A stretch of DNA of 64,000 bases from Mycoplana dimorpha (GCF_003046475.1 NZ_PZZZ01000005.1:124001-188000); one strand, 5' to 3'; counted from the stretch's first letter, positions 37,848-46,798 are shown. The notes: a model not told the origin generated them from the letters alone. A program made the numbers and translations.

Positions 37848-37954
37848 CGTCATGCCGGGCTCGACCCGGCATCCAGCGCGCGCTTGCGCGCAAAAGAGCC
37901 ATCTCGCGACGCAGACGCGACGCTGCTGGATGCCGGCTCAAGGCCGGGATGACG
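37848..37954. repeat. Dispersed palindromic repeat (RIME-like), complete copy
   Basis: A 107-base element whose 30-base ends are imperfect inverted repeats: 37848-37877 (CGTCATGCCGGGCTCGACCC then GGCATCCAGC) against 37925-37954 (GCTGGATGCCGGCTCAAGGC then CGGGATGACG). The centre contains a second hairpin, GCGCGC-TT-GCGCGC at 37875-37890. The architecture fits small non-autonomous intergenic elements known in rhizobia; a family name needs a database search. Confidence 0.8.
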
Positions 37955-38039
37955 ACGGATGCGGTTAAACGGCAACAAAGAATATGCCATGGACCGACCC
38001 TCCCAGGGCAACCACCGGGCCGAAGCCAGTCGCTGCCAA

Positions 38040-38063
38040 TTTCTGATTTACGTACATCAGAAA
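38040..38063. promoter_or_regulatory. LacI-type operator upstream of xylR-xylB
   Basis: TTTCTGATTTACGTACATCA with GAAA following is a 24-base palindrome with 11 of 12 pairs matching around a central CG (TTTCTGAT-N8-ATCAGAAA). It ends 30 bases before the xylR start codon, where bound repressor would block transcription or early elongation. Autoregulation is the simplest reading. Confidence 0.75.
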
Positions 38064-38093
38064 CTCCGCTACAGCTCCGTGCCGGAGGAAATC

Positions 38094-39161
38094 ATGCGCC
38101 CGACCGTTCACGATATCGCGGCAAATGCCGGCGTCAGCCTGGCCACCGTCGATCGCGTCCTCAACGGCCGGCCCGGCGTGCGCGCGGTGACGCGGGCCAG
38201 GGTCGAGGCGGCGATCCGCAGCCTCGGCTATGTCCGCGACATGGCGGCGGCCAATCTCGCCAAGGGGCGGATCTATCCGCTGGTGTTCATCGTGCCGGCC
38301 GGGGAAAACCCTTTCATGCGCGGGCTGGAGGCGGAGGTGCGGGCGGCCGTCGATCGCTCCGCCTTCGAGCGGACGCGGATCTCGATCGTCAACGTTCCGC
38401 CGTTCGACCCGGCCGCGCTCGTGGCAGCGATCGATGCGGCCATCGCCGCCGGCGTGGCGGGGATCGCCGCGGTCGCGGTCGACGCGCCGGAGGTGGCCGC
38501 GGCGATCTGCCGGGCGCGCACAGCCGGGATCGCCTTCGTCACGCTGGTCTCCGATCTGGCGAACTCCGGACGCGATCATTTCTGCGGCGTGGACAATGTG
38601 GCCGCCGGCCGGACCGCCGGCAGCCTGATGGCGCGGTTCCTCGGCGCGCGCCCGGGGCCGGTCGCCGTGCTCGCCGGCTCGATGCGGGTGCGCGACCACC
38701 GCGAGCGCCTGGAAGGGTTTCGGATTATGATGGCGGAAGCCGGCGGCGGGCGGCCGGTGCTCGACGTGCTGGAGGGGCAGGACGATCCGGAACTGGCGGA
38801 AGCGCTGATCGCCAAGTGCCTCGAAAACAATCCGGACCTCGCCGGCATCTACAGCCTCGGCGCCGGCAATGGCGGCCTGGTCGCCGCGCTCGCCGCGGCC
38901 GGCCGGGACGATCTCTGCGTGATCGCCCACGAGCTGACCGCGCCGACGCGCGCCGGGCTGGAAAGCGGACTGATCGATGCGGTGCTCAACCAGGACGCCG
39001 GGCATGAGGTGCGCAGCGCCATCCGCACCCTGCGCGCCAAGGCCGACGGCCTGCCGGTGATCGAGGCGCAGGAGCGGATCCGCATCGACATCTTCATCAA
39101 GGAAAACCTGCCGCCGGAAAGCGGTGTGGCGCCGCCACCGGCCGTGCCGGACGAGCATTAG
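38094..39161 (+). CDS. xylR: LacI family regulator of xylose genes
   Basis: A 355-residue regulator with the helix-turn-helix PTVHDIAANAGVSLATVDRVLNGRPGV (residues 3-29) and a ribose-binding-like sensor domain (YPLVFIVPAGENPFMRGLE). The frame is open upstream, but ATG 38094 with GGAGGAA (38084-38090) is the clear start, preceding the DNA-binding domain directly. Its stop lies 9 bases before xylB. LacI-type XylR repressors are the norm in alphaproteobacteria, unlike the AraC-type XylR of enterics. The symbol rests on context. Confidence 0.82.
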   Translation: MRPTVHDIAANAGVSLATVDRVLNGRPGVRAVTRARVEAAIRSLGYVRDMAAANLAKGRIYPLVFIVPAGENPFMRGLEAEVRAAVDRSAFERTRISIVNVPPFDPAALVAAIDAAIAAGVAGIAAVAVDAPEVAAAICRARTAGIAFVTLVSDLANSGRDHFCGVDNVAAGRTAGSLMARFLGARPGPVAVLAGSMRVRDHRERLEGFRIMMAEAGGGRPVLDVLEGQDDPELAEALIAKCLENNPDLAGIYSLGAGNGGLVAALAAAGRDDLCVIAHELTAPTRAGLESGLIDAVLNQDAGHEVRSAIRTLRAKADGLPVIEAQERIRIDIFIKENLPPESGVAPPPAVPDEH

Positions 39162-39170
39162 GAGAGGATC

Positions 39171-40625
39171 ATGTATCTCGGAATCGACCTCGGAACGTCC
39201 GGCGTCAAGGCCATGCTGATCGACGCCGACCAGCGGATCGTCGGTTCGGCCAGCGGCGCACTCGAGGTCTCGCGCCCGCATCCGGGCTGGTCGGAGCAGG
39301 ATCCGGCCGACTGGATCGCCGCCACCGAGCAGGCGCTCGACGCCCTGATGGCGGCCCATCCGGCCGCGCTTGCCGCCGTGCGCGGCATCGGCCTGTCCGG
39401 CCAGATGCACGGCGCCACGCTGCTCGACGACGGGGACAAGGTGCTGCGCCCCTGCATCCTGTGGAACGACACCCGCAGCCATCGCGAGGCGGCCGCGCTC
39501 GATGCCGATCCGCGCTTCCGGGCCATCACCGGCAACATCGTCTTCCCCGGCTTCACCGCGCCAAAACTCGTTTGGGTGAAGAACAACGAACCGGAAATCT
39601 TCGCCAAGGTCCGCCGGGTCCTGCTGCCGAAGGATTACCTGCGCCTGTGGCTGACCGGCGAGCACCTGTCGGACATGTCCGATTCCGCCGGCACGGCCTG
39701 GCTGGATACCGGCGCGCGACAATGGTCGCCGGAACTGCTTGCCGCCACCGGCCTGGAGGAGCGGCACATGCCGGGTCTGGTCGAGGGCACCGATGCGGCC
39801 GGAATGCTGCGCGCCGAACTCGCCGCCCGGTGGGGACTTCCCGGCGGTGTTGTCGTCGCCGGCGGGGCCGGGGACAACGCGGCTTCGGCCTGCGGCATGG
39901 GAACGGTCAGCGAAGGGACGGCTTTCGTCTCGCTCGGCACCTCAGGTGTGCTGTTTGCCGCCAACGGCCGCTACCTGCCGAACCCGGCAAGCGCCGTTCA
40001 CGCCTTCTGCCACGCGCTGCCCAACACCTGGCACCAGATGGGGGTGATCCTGTCGGCCACCGACGCGCTGAACTGGCATGCCCGCGTCACCGGCGCTTCG
40101 CCGGCCGATCTCACCGGCGAACTCGGCGAAACGCTGAAGCCGCCGGCCGGGGTCGTCTTCCTGCCCTACCTGTCCGGTGAACGCACGCCGCACAACGACG
40201 CCACGATGCGCGGTGCCTTTGCCGGCCTTGGTCACGAGAGCGGCCGGGCGGCGCTGACGCAGGCGGTTCTGGAAGGCGTTTCCTTTGCGGTCCGCGACAG
40301 CCTCGAGGCGCTGCGTCTCGCCGGCACGACGCTGTCGCGGGTCACCGCGATCGGCGGCGGCTCGCGCTCGCGCTACTGGCTGAGGTCGATCGCCACCGCG
40401 CTGTCGCTGCCGGTCGACGTGCCGGCCGATGGCGATTTCGGCGCGGCCTTCGGGGCGGCGCGGCTCGGCCTGATCGCGGCGACCGGCAGCGATCCGCTCA
40501 CCGTCTGCACGCCACCGCGGACGGCCGAAACGATCGAGCCGGACACGGCGCTGAGCGGGGCGTACGGGGCGGCCTACGAACGCTATCGCCGGCTTTATCC
40601 GGCGATCCGCGACGCGATGATTTGA
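39171..40625 (+). CDS. xylB: Xylulokinase
   Basis: A 484-residue FGGY-family kinase. It has GIDLGTSGVKAMLIDAD at residues 4-20, the xylulokinase segment GLSGQMHGATLLD, the [16 protein letters not shown] VVAGGAGDNAASACGMG, and FGGY signature 2 in ITAIGGG-like AIGGGSRSRYWLRSIA. It phosphorylates D-xylulose to xylulose 5-phosphate. AGGAGAGG precedes ATG 39171. Together with xylA downstream it makes a complete two-step xylose pathway. Confidence 0.95.
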   Translation: MYLGIDLGTSGVKAMLIDADQRIVGSASGALEVSRPHPGWSEQDPADWIAATEQALDALMAAHPAALAAVRGIGLSGQMHGATLLDDGDKVLRPCILWNDTRSHREAAALDADPRFRAITGNIVFPGFTAPKLVWVKNNEPEIFAKVRRVLLPKDYLRLWLTGEHLSDMSDSAGTAWLDTGARQWSPELLAATGLEERHMPGLVEGTDAAGMLRAELAARWGLPGGVVVAGGAGDNAASACGMGTVSEGTAFVSLGTSGVLFAANGRYLPNPASAVHAFCHALPNTWHQMGVILSATDALNWHARVTGASPADLTGELGETLKPPAGVVFLPYLSGERTPHNDATMRGAFAGLGHESGRAALTQAVLEGVSFAVRDSLEALRLAGTTLSRVTAIGGGSRSRYWLRSIATALSLPVDVPADGDFGAAFGAARLGLIAATGSDPLTVCTPPRTAETIEPDTALSGAYGAAYERYRRLYPAIRDAMI

Positions 40626-40628
40626 GGG

Positions 40629-40764
40629 CGCCCCTCATCCCAACCTCTCACCGCAGGCGGCGAGAGGGACGTGGCGCCCAACGCCGCGAAGGTGAGCGAT
40701 CGGCATTTCCCTTCGCCCCGCTCGCGGGGGGGGGGGAAGGTCAAGGCAGCGGCATGAGGGGGCG
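40629..40764. repeat. Intergenic palindromic repeat, copy D, with an 11-G run
   Basis: Bounded by CGCCCCTCAT (40629-40638) and ATGAGGGGGCG (40754-40764), matching the ends of copy C at 8456-8565. It fills the xylB-xylA gap. An uninterrupted run of 11 G lies at 40726-40736 inside it. Confidence 0.72.
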
Positions 40765-40805
40765 TCTGCTGCAATCAGGTTCGGTTATTAAAGGAGGAGA
40801 CACCC

Positions 40806-42116
40806 ATGAGCACCGGCTTTTTCGGCGATATCGCCAAGGTGAAATACGAGGGCCCGGAGAGCACCAACCCGCTCGCCTTCCGCCATTACGACAAGGATGA
40901 GGTGGTGCTCGGCAAGCGCATGGAGGACCACCTGCGCTTCGCCGTCGCCTACTGGCACAGCTTCGTCTGGCCGGGCGGCGATCCGTTCGGCGGCCAGACC
41001 TTCGAACGGCCGTGGTTCAAGGATTCGATGGACGCGGCGAAGCTGAAGGCCGATGTCGCCTTCGAATTCTTCCAGCTGCTTGGCGTGCCCTTCTACTGCT
41101 TCCATGACGCCGACGTGCGCCCGGAGGGCAGGAACTTCGCCGAAAACACGAAAAATCTGAACGAGATCGTCGACTACTTCGCCGAGAAGCAGGCCGCGAC
41201 CGGCGTCAAGCTGCTGTGGGGCACGGCGAACCTGTTTTCCAACCGCCGCTACATGGCGGGTGCGGCCACGAACCCGGATCCGGACGTGTTCGCCTTCGCC
41301 GCGGCGACGGTGAAGACCTGCATCGACGCCACAAAGCGACTCGGCGGCCAGAACTACGTGTTGTGGGGCGGCCGGGAGGGCTACGAGACGCTGCTCAACA
41401 CTGACATGAAGCGCGAACTCGACCAGCTTGGCCGCTTCGTCAACCTGGTCGTCGAGTACAAGCACAAGATAGGCTTCAAGGGCACGATCCTGATCGAGCC
41501 CAAGCCGCAGGAGCCGACCAAGCACCAGTATGATTTCGACGTCGCCACCGTCTACGGCTTCCTGAAGAAATACGGGCTGGAGAACGAGGTGAAGGTCAAC
41601 ATCGAGCAGGGCCACGCCATCCTCGCCAACCACTCCTTCGAGCATGAGCTGGCGCTCGCCAATGCACTCGGCATCTTCGGCTCGATCGACATGAACCGCA
41701 ACGACTACCAGTCCGGCTGGGACACCGACCAGTTCCCCAACAACGTGCCGGAGATGGCGCTCGCCTATTACCAGGTACTGGCCGGCGGCGGCTTCAAGAC
41801 GGGTGGCACCAATTTCGACGCCAAGCTGCGCCGCCAGTCGATCGACCCCGAGGACCTGCTGATTGCCCATATCGGCGGCATGGACTGCTGCGCCCGCGGC
41901 CTGAAGGCGGCGGCAAGGATGATCGAAGACGAGGCGCTGTCGCAGCCGCTCGAGGAGCGCTATGCCGGCTGGAGCGCTCCGGAGGCGAAGAAGATGCTCG
42001 ATGGCGGCCTCAGTCTCGAGGAGATCGCCCACTACGTCGAAAGCAAGGACATCAACCCGCAGCCGCGCTCCGGCCGGCAGGAACTGCTGGAGAACGTCGT
42101 CAACCGCTACGTCTGA
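40806..42116 (+). CDS. xylA: Xylose isomerase
   Basis: A 436-residue class II xylose isomerase (the class with the longer N-terminus). The first active-site region is [12 protein letters not shown] with the ring-opening histidine, and metal and substrate residues occur in [36 protein letters not shown] and [20 protein letters not shown]. It converts D-xylose to D-xylulose. The strong ribosome site AAGGAGGAGA (40791-40800) lies directly before ATG 40806 despite the long repeat-filled gap after xylB. A clear terminator follows. Confidence 0.97.
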   Translation: MSTGFFGDIAKVKYEGPESTNPLAFRHYDKDEVVLGKRMEDHLRFAVAYWHSFVWPGGDPFGGQTFERPWFKDSMDAAKLKADVAFEFFQLLGVPFYCFHDADVRPEGRNFAENTKNLNEIVDYFAEKQAATGVKLLWGTANLFSNRRYMAGAATNPDPDVFAFAAATVKTCIDATKRLGGQNYVLWGGREGYETLLNTDMKRELDQLGRFVNLVVEYKHKIGFKGTILIEPKPQEPTKHQYDFDVATVYGFLKKYGLENEVKVNIEQGHAILANHSFEHELALANALGIFGSIDMNRNDYQSGWDTDQFPNNVPEMALAYYQVLAGGGFKTGGTNFDAKLRRQSIDPEDLLIAHIGGMDCCARGLKAAARMIEDEALSQPLEERYAGWSAPEAKKMLDGGLSLEEIAHYVESKDINPQPRSGRQELLENVVNRYV

Positions 42117-42136
42117 TGCGCCCTTCGATTTCGAGG

Positions 42137-42168
42137 AAGCAGGGGAGCGAGAGCTTCCCTGCTTTTTC
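42137..42168 (+). terminator. Rho-independent terminator of the xylose operon
   Basis: AAGCAGGGGAGC (42137-42148) pairs with GCTTCCCTGCTT (42153-42164) with one G-T pair, loop GAGA, then TTTC. It lies 20 bases after the xylA stop. Confidence 0.85.
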
Positions 42169-42265
42169 TTGCGGTGGGAGGTCGCCGGCACCGTAAGCCG
42201 GTGATCCAACGGCCACAGCTTTGCGCTTCAAAGATGCTGCGGCAAACATTGCGGTTGCCGAAAAT

Positions 42266-42287
42266 ATACGGTATCCCCCTATGCTAT
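42266..42287. promoter_or_regulatory. Putative DmeR operator overlapping the dmeR start
   Basis: ATACGGTATCCCCCTATGCTAT has a central C5 tract flanked by AT-rich half-sites (GTAT-CCCCC-TATG). RcnR/CsoR-family regulators bind operators with a G/C tract flanked by inverted AT-rich arms. The site runs into the dmeR start codon. Confidence 0.6.
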
Positions 42288-42564
42288 GACACACACGATC
42301 AGGAACAAGCCGAAGCTGTTGGCGCGCGTTCGGCGCCTGAAAGGGCAGATCGAGGCGATCGAGCGGTCCCTCGAAGCGGATGTCCCGTGCGGAGAACTTC
42401 TCAACCTGGTTGCCTCCGTCCGCGGCGCCGTCACCGGTCTGACGGCCGAAATGATCGAGGATCATATTCGCGAGCATGTCTCCAACCCCGACAAGGACGA
42501 AGATGCGGCACGGGCGAAGGGGGCGGCCGAGCTGATCGAGGTCATCAGGATGTACCTAAAATGA
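42286..42564 (+). CDS. dmeR: Nickel/cobalt-responsive repressor DmeR (RcnR/CsoR family)
   Basis: A 92-residue all-alpha repressor. His3, Cys35, His60 and His64 are all present at the same positions as the nickel/cobalt ligands of E. coli RcnR (MTHTI..., VPCGELL, EDHIREH). It should repress the operon until Ni or Co binds. The stop overlaps the dmeF start as ATGA. There is no recognisable ribosome site before ATG 42286, and the operator-like sequence abuts it, so a leaderless or very short leader transcript is possible. The dmeRF pair is known from Rhizobium leguminosarum as a nickel/cobalt resistance system. Confidence 0.9.
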   Translation: MTHTIRNKPKLLARVRRLKGQIEAIERSLEADVPCGELLNLVASVRGAVTGLTAEMIEDHIREHVSNPDKDEDAARAKGAAELIEVIRMYLK

Positions 42565-43592
42565 CGGATCTGACGAGCCCACCCATTGGCGCGCATGAGC
42601 ATGTGTTCCTGGGCGACGACCATGAGCGGAACGAGCGCCGGACCTGGCTGGTGATCGCAATCACCGCGACGATGATGGTCCTGGAGATCGCGGCGGGCAC
42701 GATCTACGGGTCGATGGCGCTGGTGGCGGATGGCTGGCACATGTCCACCCACGCGGCCGCCATGCTCATTGCCGCAACGGCCTATCTCTATGCCCGCAGG
42801 AACGCGCGCAACCCGCGCTTCACTTTCGGGACAGGCAAGCTTGGCGACCTGGCCGCCTTCGCCAGCGCCGTTGTACTGGCGCTCGTTGCGGTGCTGATCG
42901 GCTGGGAGAGCCTCGTGCGCCTCTACAGCCCGGTGGCAATCAACTTCTCTCAGGCGATCACTGTCGCCGTGCTGGGGCTTGCGGTCAACCTGCTCTGCGC
43001 CTGGCTGTTGCGCCATGATCACGCGCATCACGGGCACCACCACCATCATCATCACGACCATGATCACGAGCACCGCCATCAGGATGATGATCATCACCAT
43101 GCCCATCACGATCACGGCGGCCAACATATGGCCCGGCATGACCACCCCTCCGGGCACCGCAATCATTCGGCGGACAACAACCTTCGGGCAGCCTACCTGC
43201 ACGTTCTGGCCGACGCGTTGACCTCGGTCCTGGCCATCGCCGCCCTGACGCTTGGAGGCCTGTACGGCTGGAACTGGATGGACCCCGCCATGGGGATCGT
43301 CGGCGGGATCGTGATCGCCCACTGGTCATGGAGCCTCATTCGGGACGCCGGTAGGGTTCTTCTCGACTACGTCCCGGAAGACGAGGAGCTTCCCGACGAA
43401 ATACGCTGCGTCATCGAGGGTGATGGCGATCGGATCACCGACCTGCATGTTTGGCAGCTTGGACCGGGTCACCGCGGGGCCATCGTCGCGATCCGTTCGG
43501 CTGCGCCGCAGGATCCCTCCTGCTATCGGAAGAAGCTGGCGCATCTCCACAGCCTTTCGCATGTGACAATCGAGGTCGAGAAGGCTGCTTGA
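42561..43592 (+). CDS. dmeF: Cation diffusion facilitator DmeF (Ni/Co efflux)
   Basis: A 343-residue CDF protein of six helices. The metal site of helix II is ALVADGWHMSTHAAAM and that of helix V is YLHVLADALTSVLAI. A cytoplasmic loop between helices IV and V (about residues 152-205) holds a dense run of His and Asp residues, as in other DmeF and ZitB-like proteins, plausibly gathering metal. The C-terminal soluble domain carries ITDLHVWQLGPGHRGAIV. The open frame begins far upstream, but ATG 42561, overlapping the dmeR stop, is the real start. Confidence 0.93.
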   Translation: MTDLTSPPIGAHEHVFLGDDHERNERRTWLVIAITATMMVLEIAAGTIYGSMALVADGWHMSTHAAAMLIAATAYLYARRNARNPRFTFGTGKLGDLAAFASAVVLALVAVLIGWESLVRLYSPVAINFSQAITVAVLGLAVNLLCAWLLRHDHAHHGHHHHHHHDHDHEHRHQDDDHHHAHHDHGGQHMARHDHPSGHRNHSADNNLRAAYLHVLADALTSVLAIAALTLGGLYGWNWMDPAMGIVGGIVIAHWSWSLIRDAGRVLLDYVPEDEELPDEIRCVIEGDGDRITDLHVWQLGPGHRGAIVAIRSAAPQDPSCYRKKLAHLHSLSHVTIEVEKAA

Positions 43593-43645
43593 GTTTGAGG
43601 CATCAGGCGGTGCCGTGGCATCCGGGTCCTTGCGCCTGCTCGATC

Positions 43646-45448
43646 CTATCGCTGGTCGATGGCCCCGCGCAGCGCGTCGGCGGTCGCGGTGCCACTGGCC
43701 GCCGGGGGAACCTCAGGCAGACCCGCCTTGACGAGCCCGTCGCGGACGTGCTGCACGTCGGCTTCCTGGACGTAGTGCAACGTGGCCAGAAAGGCATCCA
43801 TGCCGAAGTCAGGGGCGATCGCCTTGAGCTTGTCGAGATGGGCGGATGCCGCGATGCGGTCGCCCAGCCAGCCGTAGCAGGCGGCAATGAAGGCGTGCTG
43901 GACGTGGTCCATCGCCGACAGGTGCATGAAGGCCTCGATCGCCTCGCCATATTGGCGCGCCGCGAAATGCGCCTTGCCGAGGTGGCTCCAGAAGCGCTCG
44001 GGGTGGTGGGGATTGAGCCGCATCGCCTTGCGGATCCAATCGATTCCCTCTTCCGGCCGTCCGAGCCAGGTCAGAAGCTCGCCCTGCTGCACCACCACCA
44101 GGTCATAGTTGGGGTTCAGGAACAGGGCGCGTTCCTGGTGATAGCGCGCCGTCATCAACTCGTTGTTGTTGACGTTCACCGCGGCGAGGATGCGATGGAC
44201 GTCGGCGTCGTTGTCGTCGAGCGCCAGTGCCCGATCGAGCTCCGCCACGACTTCGGTCCAGACCGCATCCTTGTCGTCACACCAGCCGTGCACCCAGGCC
44301 TGCCCGAGGATGCAGGCCCGCCACGCATGCGCATGGGCATAGCCGGGGTCGAGCGCGATGGCCCTTCCGATCAGCGACTGGGCCTCCACGTTGTCGGCGA
44401 CCGTGCCGCGGTGGTGCAGAACCTTGGCGGCCAGGGCGCATTCGTAGGCCGCCATGTTCGCCGGTTTCGTGCGGGACATCTGATCGCGTTGTGCAGCCTC
44501 GACGCGCCCGGGCAGCGTGGCGGCAATCGCCGCCGTCACCTCGTCCTGGATGGCGAAGATGTCGTCCAGCCTGCGATCGTAGCGGTCGGCCCAGACATGG
44601 GCATCGTTGATCGCATCGACGAGCTGGACCGTCACGCGCACCCGGTCGCCGATCTTGCGGACGCTTCCCTCCACCAGATATTGCGCCCCAAGCTTGCTCG
44701 CCACCTCGCGCATGTTAACCGGCTGGTTCTTGTAGACGAAACTGGAGTTGCGCGAGATGACGAAGAGCTCGTGGCGGCGGGACAGCTCGGTGATGATGTC
44801 TTCGGTCAGGCCGTCTGCGAAGAACTCCTGGTCGGGATGGCCGCTCATGTTGTTGAACGGCAGCACCACGATGGTGGGCTTGGAGACGGTGCGCTTCGCA
44901 TCGGCGTCATCCGGAGCGTCCGGCAGGACGTTGCCTTCCAGGCCGATGCGGTAGAGCCGGACCGGGCGGCTGATGTTCTTCAGCATCTTCTCGCCCAGGT
45001 CCTCGATGGGGACCTCGAGGCGGTCGACGATCTGCGTCGCCACGGCCGCCGTTATGCAGACGCCGCCGACATCGGCGAGTTGCTCGATGCGCGCGGCGAT
45101 GTTAACGCCGTCGCCGAAAATGTCGCCCTCGTCGAAAATGATGTCGCCGAGATTGATGCCGATGCGGAATTCGATCCGACGGTCGTCCGGCACGTCGGCA
45201 TTGCGCCGCTTCATGCGCTGCTGCACCTCGATGGCGCATTTCACCGCGTCGGTGACGCTCTGGAACTCGACCAGCATGCCGTCGCCGGTGGTCTTGATGA
45301 TCCGGCCCTTGTTCTTGGCAATGGCAGGATCGATCAATTCGATTCGATGCGTCCTGAGACGGGCGATCGTGCCGGCTTCGTCGGTCTCCATCAACCGGCT
45401 GTAACCTGCCATGTCGGCGGCCAGCACTGCTGCGAGTCTCTGCTCCAT
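43646..45448 (-). CDS. Class III adenylate cyclase with C-terminal TPR region
   Basis: A 600-residue cytoplasmic protein. The N-terminal class III cyclase domain (residues 1-175) keeps metal-binding Asp12 (AADMAGYSRL) and Asp56 (TTGDGMLVEF), and the transition-state residues Asn116 and Arg120 (GDGVNIAARIEQLA), so it is probably active. A TolB-like segment follows (PTIVVLPFNNMSGHPDQEFFADGLTEDIITEL, about 210-345) and then several TPR-like repeats to the end. This architecture is multiplied in rhizobial genomes, with largely unknown signals. The gene stands alone, convergent with dmeF. Confidence 0.92.
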   Translation of the reverse strand: MEQRLAAVLAADMAGYSRLMETDEAGTIARLRTHRIELIDPAIAKNKGRIIKTTGDGMLVEFQSVTDAVKCAIEVQQRMKRRNADVPDDRRIEFRIGINLGDIIFDEGDIFGDGVNIAARIEQLADVGGVCITAAVATQIVDRLEVPIEDLGEKMLKNISRPVRLYRIGLEGNVLPDAPDDADAKRTVSKPTIVVLPFNNMSGHPDQEFFADGLTEDIITELSRRHELFVISRNSSFVYKNQPVNMREVASKLGAQYLVEGSVRKIGDRVRVTVQLVDAINDAHVWADRYDRRLDDIFAIQDEVTAAIAATLPGRVEAAQRDQMSRTKPANMAAYECALAAKVLHHRGTVADNVEAQSLIGRAIALDPGYAHAHAWRACILGQAWVHGWCDDKDAVWTEVVAELDRALALDDNDADVHRILAAVNVNNNELMTARYHQERALFLNPNYDLVVVQQGELLTWLGRPEEGIDWIRKAMRLNPHHPERFWSHLGKAHFAARQYGEAIEAFMHLSAMDHVQHAFIAACYGWLGDRIAASAHLDKLKAIAPDFGMDAFLATLHYVQEADVQHVRDGLVKAGLPEVPPAASGTATADALRGAIDQR

Positions 45449-45635
45449 CGGCTTGCCAGAAAGAGAGTTGCTTTTGCGAAGGACCGGCAGGGTCCAGGGC
45501 GAGTCTAACCCAGCCCGGCTCGATCGCCTATATAATTTAGCCGAAACTAATGGAGTGGTGCCACACGGGTTTTAACCGTCCGGCCCCGCCGTTGCGGCCA
45601 TCGAGCACGCAGGGCCGCCGCTCCGCCGCGGGCCT

Positions 45636-46667
45636 TCAGCGTGTCGCGCGCTGCCGTGCCGGGGCGGCCACGGAATTGCGCACCACGAGGTCGGGCCGAA
45701 GCAGGATCTCCGTCTCGGCCGGCGTCGCGTCCGACAGCATTTCCAGGAGCAATGCCATGGCGCGCTTGCCGATGGCGGTGCGCGGCTGGCGGACGGTCGT
45801 CAGCGACGGCGTCATGAAGCTCGCCTGCGGCACGTCGTCGAAGCCGGTGACGGAGAAGTCGCGGGGAATTTCGTAGCCGCGCGCCTTCAGTCCGATCATC
45901 ACGCCGAGCGCGGTCTGGTCGTTGACGCACATGAAGGCGGTCGGCAGGTCGTCGCGCACAAAAAGCTGCTCGAGCGCCAGCCGGCCACTCTCGATCGTGC
46001 CGTCGCCTTCCATGACGATGCGGCCGCCCGGCGGAATCCCGGCCGCGTCCAGCCCGGCATGATAGCCCATCCGCCGGCGATTGTAGGCGAGCCGGGTGCG
46101 CGAATCGCCGACGAAGGCGATCTTGCGGTGCCCCTCGGCGATCAGCAGGTCGACGGCCTTGCGGGCCCCTTCAATGTCGTCCACGCCGACATACGGGATG
46201 CCGCCGTTGAAGACCGGCTCGAAGACGCCGACGCTGGGCGGCAGCCGCGCCGTCATCGCCTGGTGTCCGAAGGGCAGGATGCCGGTGAACAGGATCAGCC
46301 CGGCCGCCTGGCTGGAATTGAGGAACTTCAGGTATTCGAGGCCCCGCTGCGCGTCATTCTGGGTATGGCCGATCAGCACACCGTAGCCGTGGGCGCGGGC
46401 CTCGTTTTCCAGGCCGACGAGGATGTTGGAAAAGTTCGGATCGCCGATGTCGGGCGCCACCACCAGGATCATGTTGGAACGGCCGAGCCTGAGGCTGCGC
46501 GCCATGGCGTTGGTCGTATAGCCGGTGACCGCGATCGCCTGGTTGACCTTCAGCCGCGTCGACTTCGCCACCTTCTCCGGCGTGTGGATGGCCCGCGACA
46601 CCGTCGCGATCGACACTTCGGCGATTCGGGCGACATCTTCGATGGTTGCGGGGGAGGAATTCGACAC
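45636..46667 (-). CDS. LacI family regulator of the divergent sugar ABC operon
   Basis: A 343-residue regulator with helix-turn-helix ATIEDVARIAEVSIATVSRAIHTPEKV and sensor domain starting ILVVAPDIGDPNFSNIL. A GTG at 46667 with AGGA 4 bases upstream was preferred over a TTG at 46688 without a ribosome site. It is divergent from the ABC transporter gene at 46838, and a 40-base perfect inverted repeat lies between them, in the position of a shared operator. The effector is presumably the sugar carried by that transporter. Confidence 0.9.
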   Translation of the reverse strand: MSNSSPATIEDVARIAEVSIATVSRAIHTPEKVAKSTRLKVNQAIAVTGYTTNAMARSLRLGRSNMILVVAPDIGDPNFSNILVGLENEARAHGYGVLIGHTQNDAQRGLEYLKFLNSSQAAGLILFTGILPFGHQAMTARLPPSVGVFEPVFNGGIPYVGVDDIEGARKAVDLLIAEGHRKIAFVGDSRTRLAYNRRRMGYHAGLDAAGIPPGGRIVMEGDGTIESGRLALEQLFVRDDLPTAFMCVNDQTALGVMIGLKARGYEIPRDFSVTGFDDVPQASFMTPSLTTVRQPRTAIGKRAMALLLEMLSDATPAETEILLRPDLVVRNSVAAPARQRATR

Positions 46668-46758
46668 TGCGTCCTGCCTTGGGCTCAAGTTGCGGGGACA
46701 CTACACAGACTTGTCCGGCGGTCAAACGCCGCCCTTGCAAAAATTCCAGGTACCGCAC

Positions 46759-46798
46759 GATGTAAACCTTTACATTCGGCTCTGTAAAGGTTTACATC
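46759..46798. promoter_or_regulatory. Double LacI operator, 40-base perfect inverted repeat
   Basis: GATGTAAACCTTTACA (46759-46774) and TGTAAAGGTTTACATC (46783-46798) are perfect reverse complements separated by 8 bases. Each arm contains its own palindrome, TGTAAA-CC/GG-TTTACA, so two operators 24 bases apart centre to centre are present between the regulator and the transporter gene. Confidence 0.8.

Larger units (their letters stand above)
37785..38093. other. Intergenic region before xylR
   Basis: This 309-base gap holds the full dispersed palindromic repeat (37848-37954) and the near-perfect operator at 38040-38063. The remaining bases show no gene or further structure that I can support. 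Confidence 0.6.

Noticed and set aside
43020-43125. CAT/CAC-rich tandem repeat, possible satellite or CRISPR-like unit
   Set aside because: It encodes the histidine-rich loop of DmeF in frame, with no regular repeat-spacer pattern. The same applies to 60300-60420 in the NicO-type exporter.
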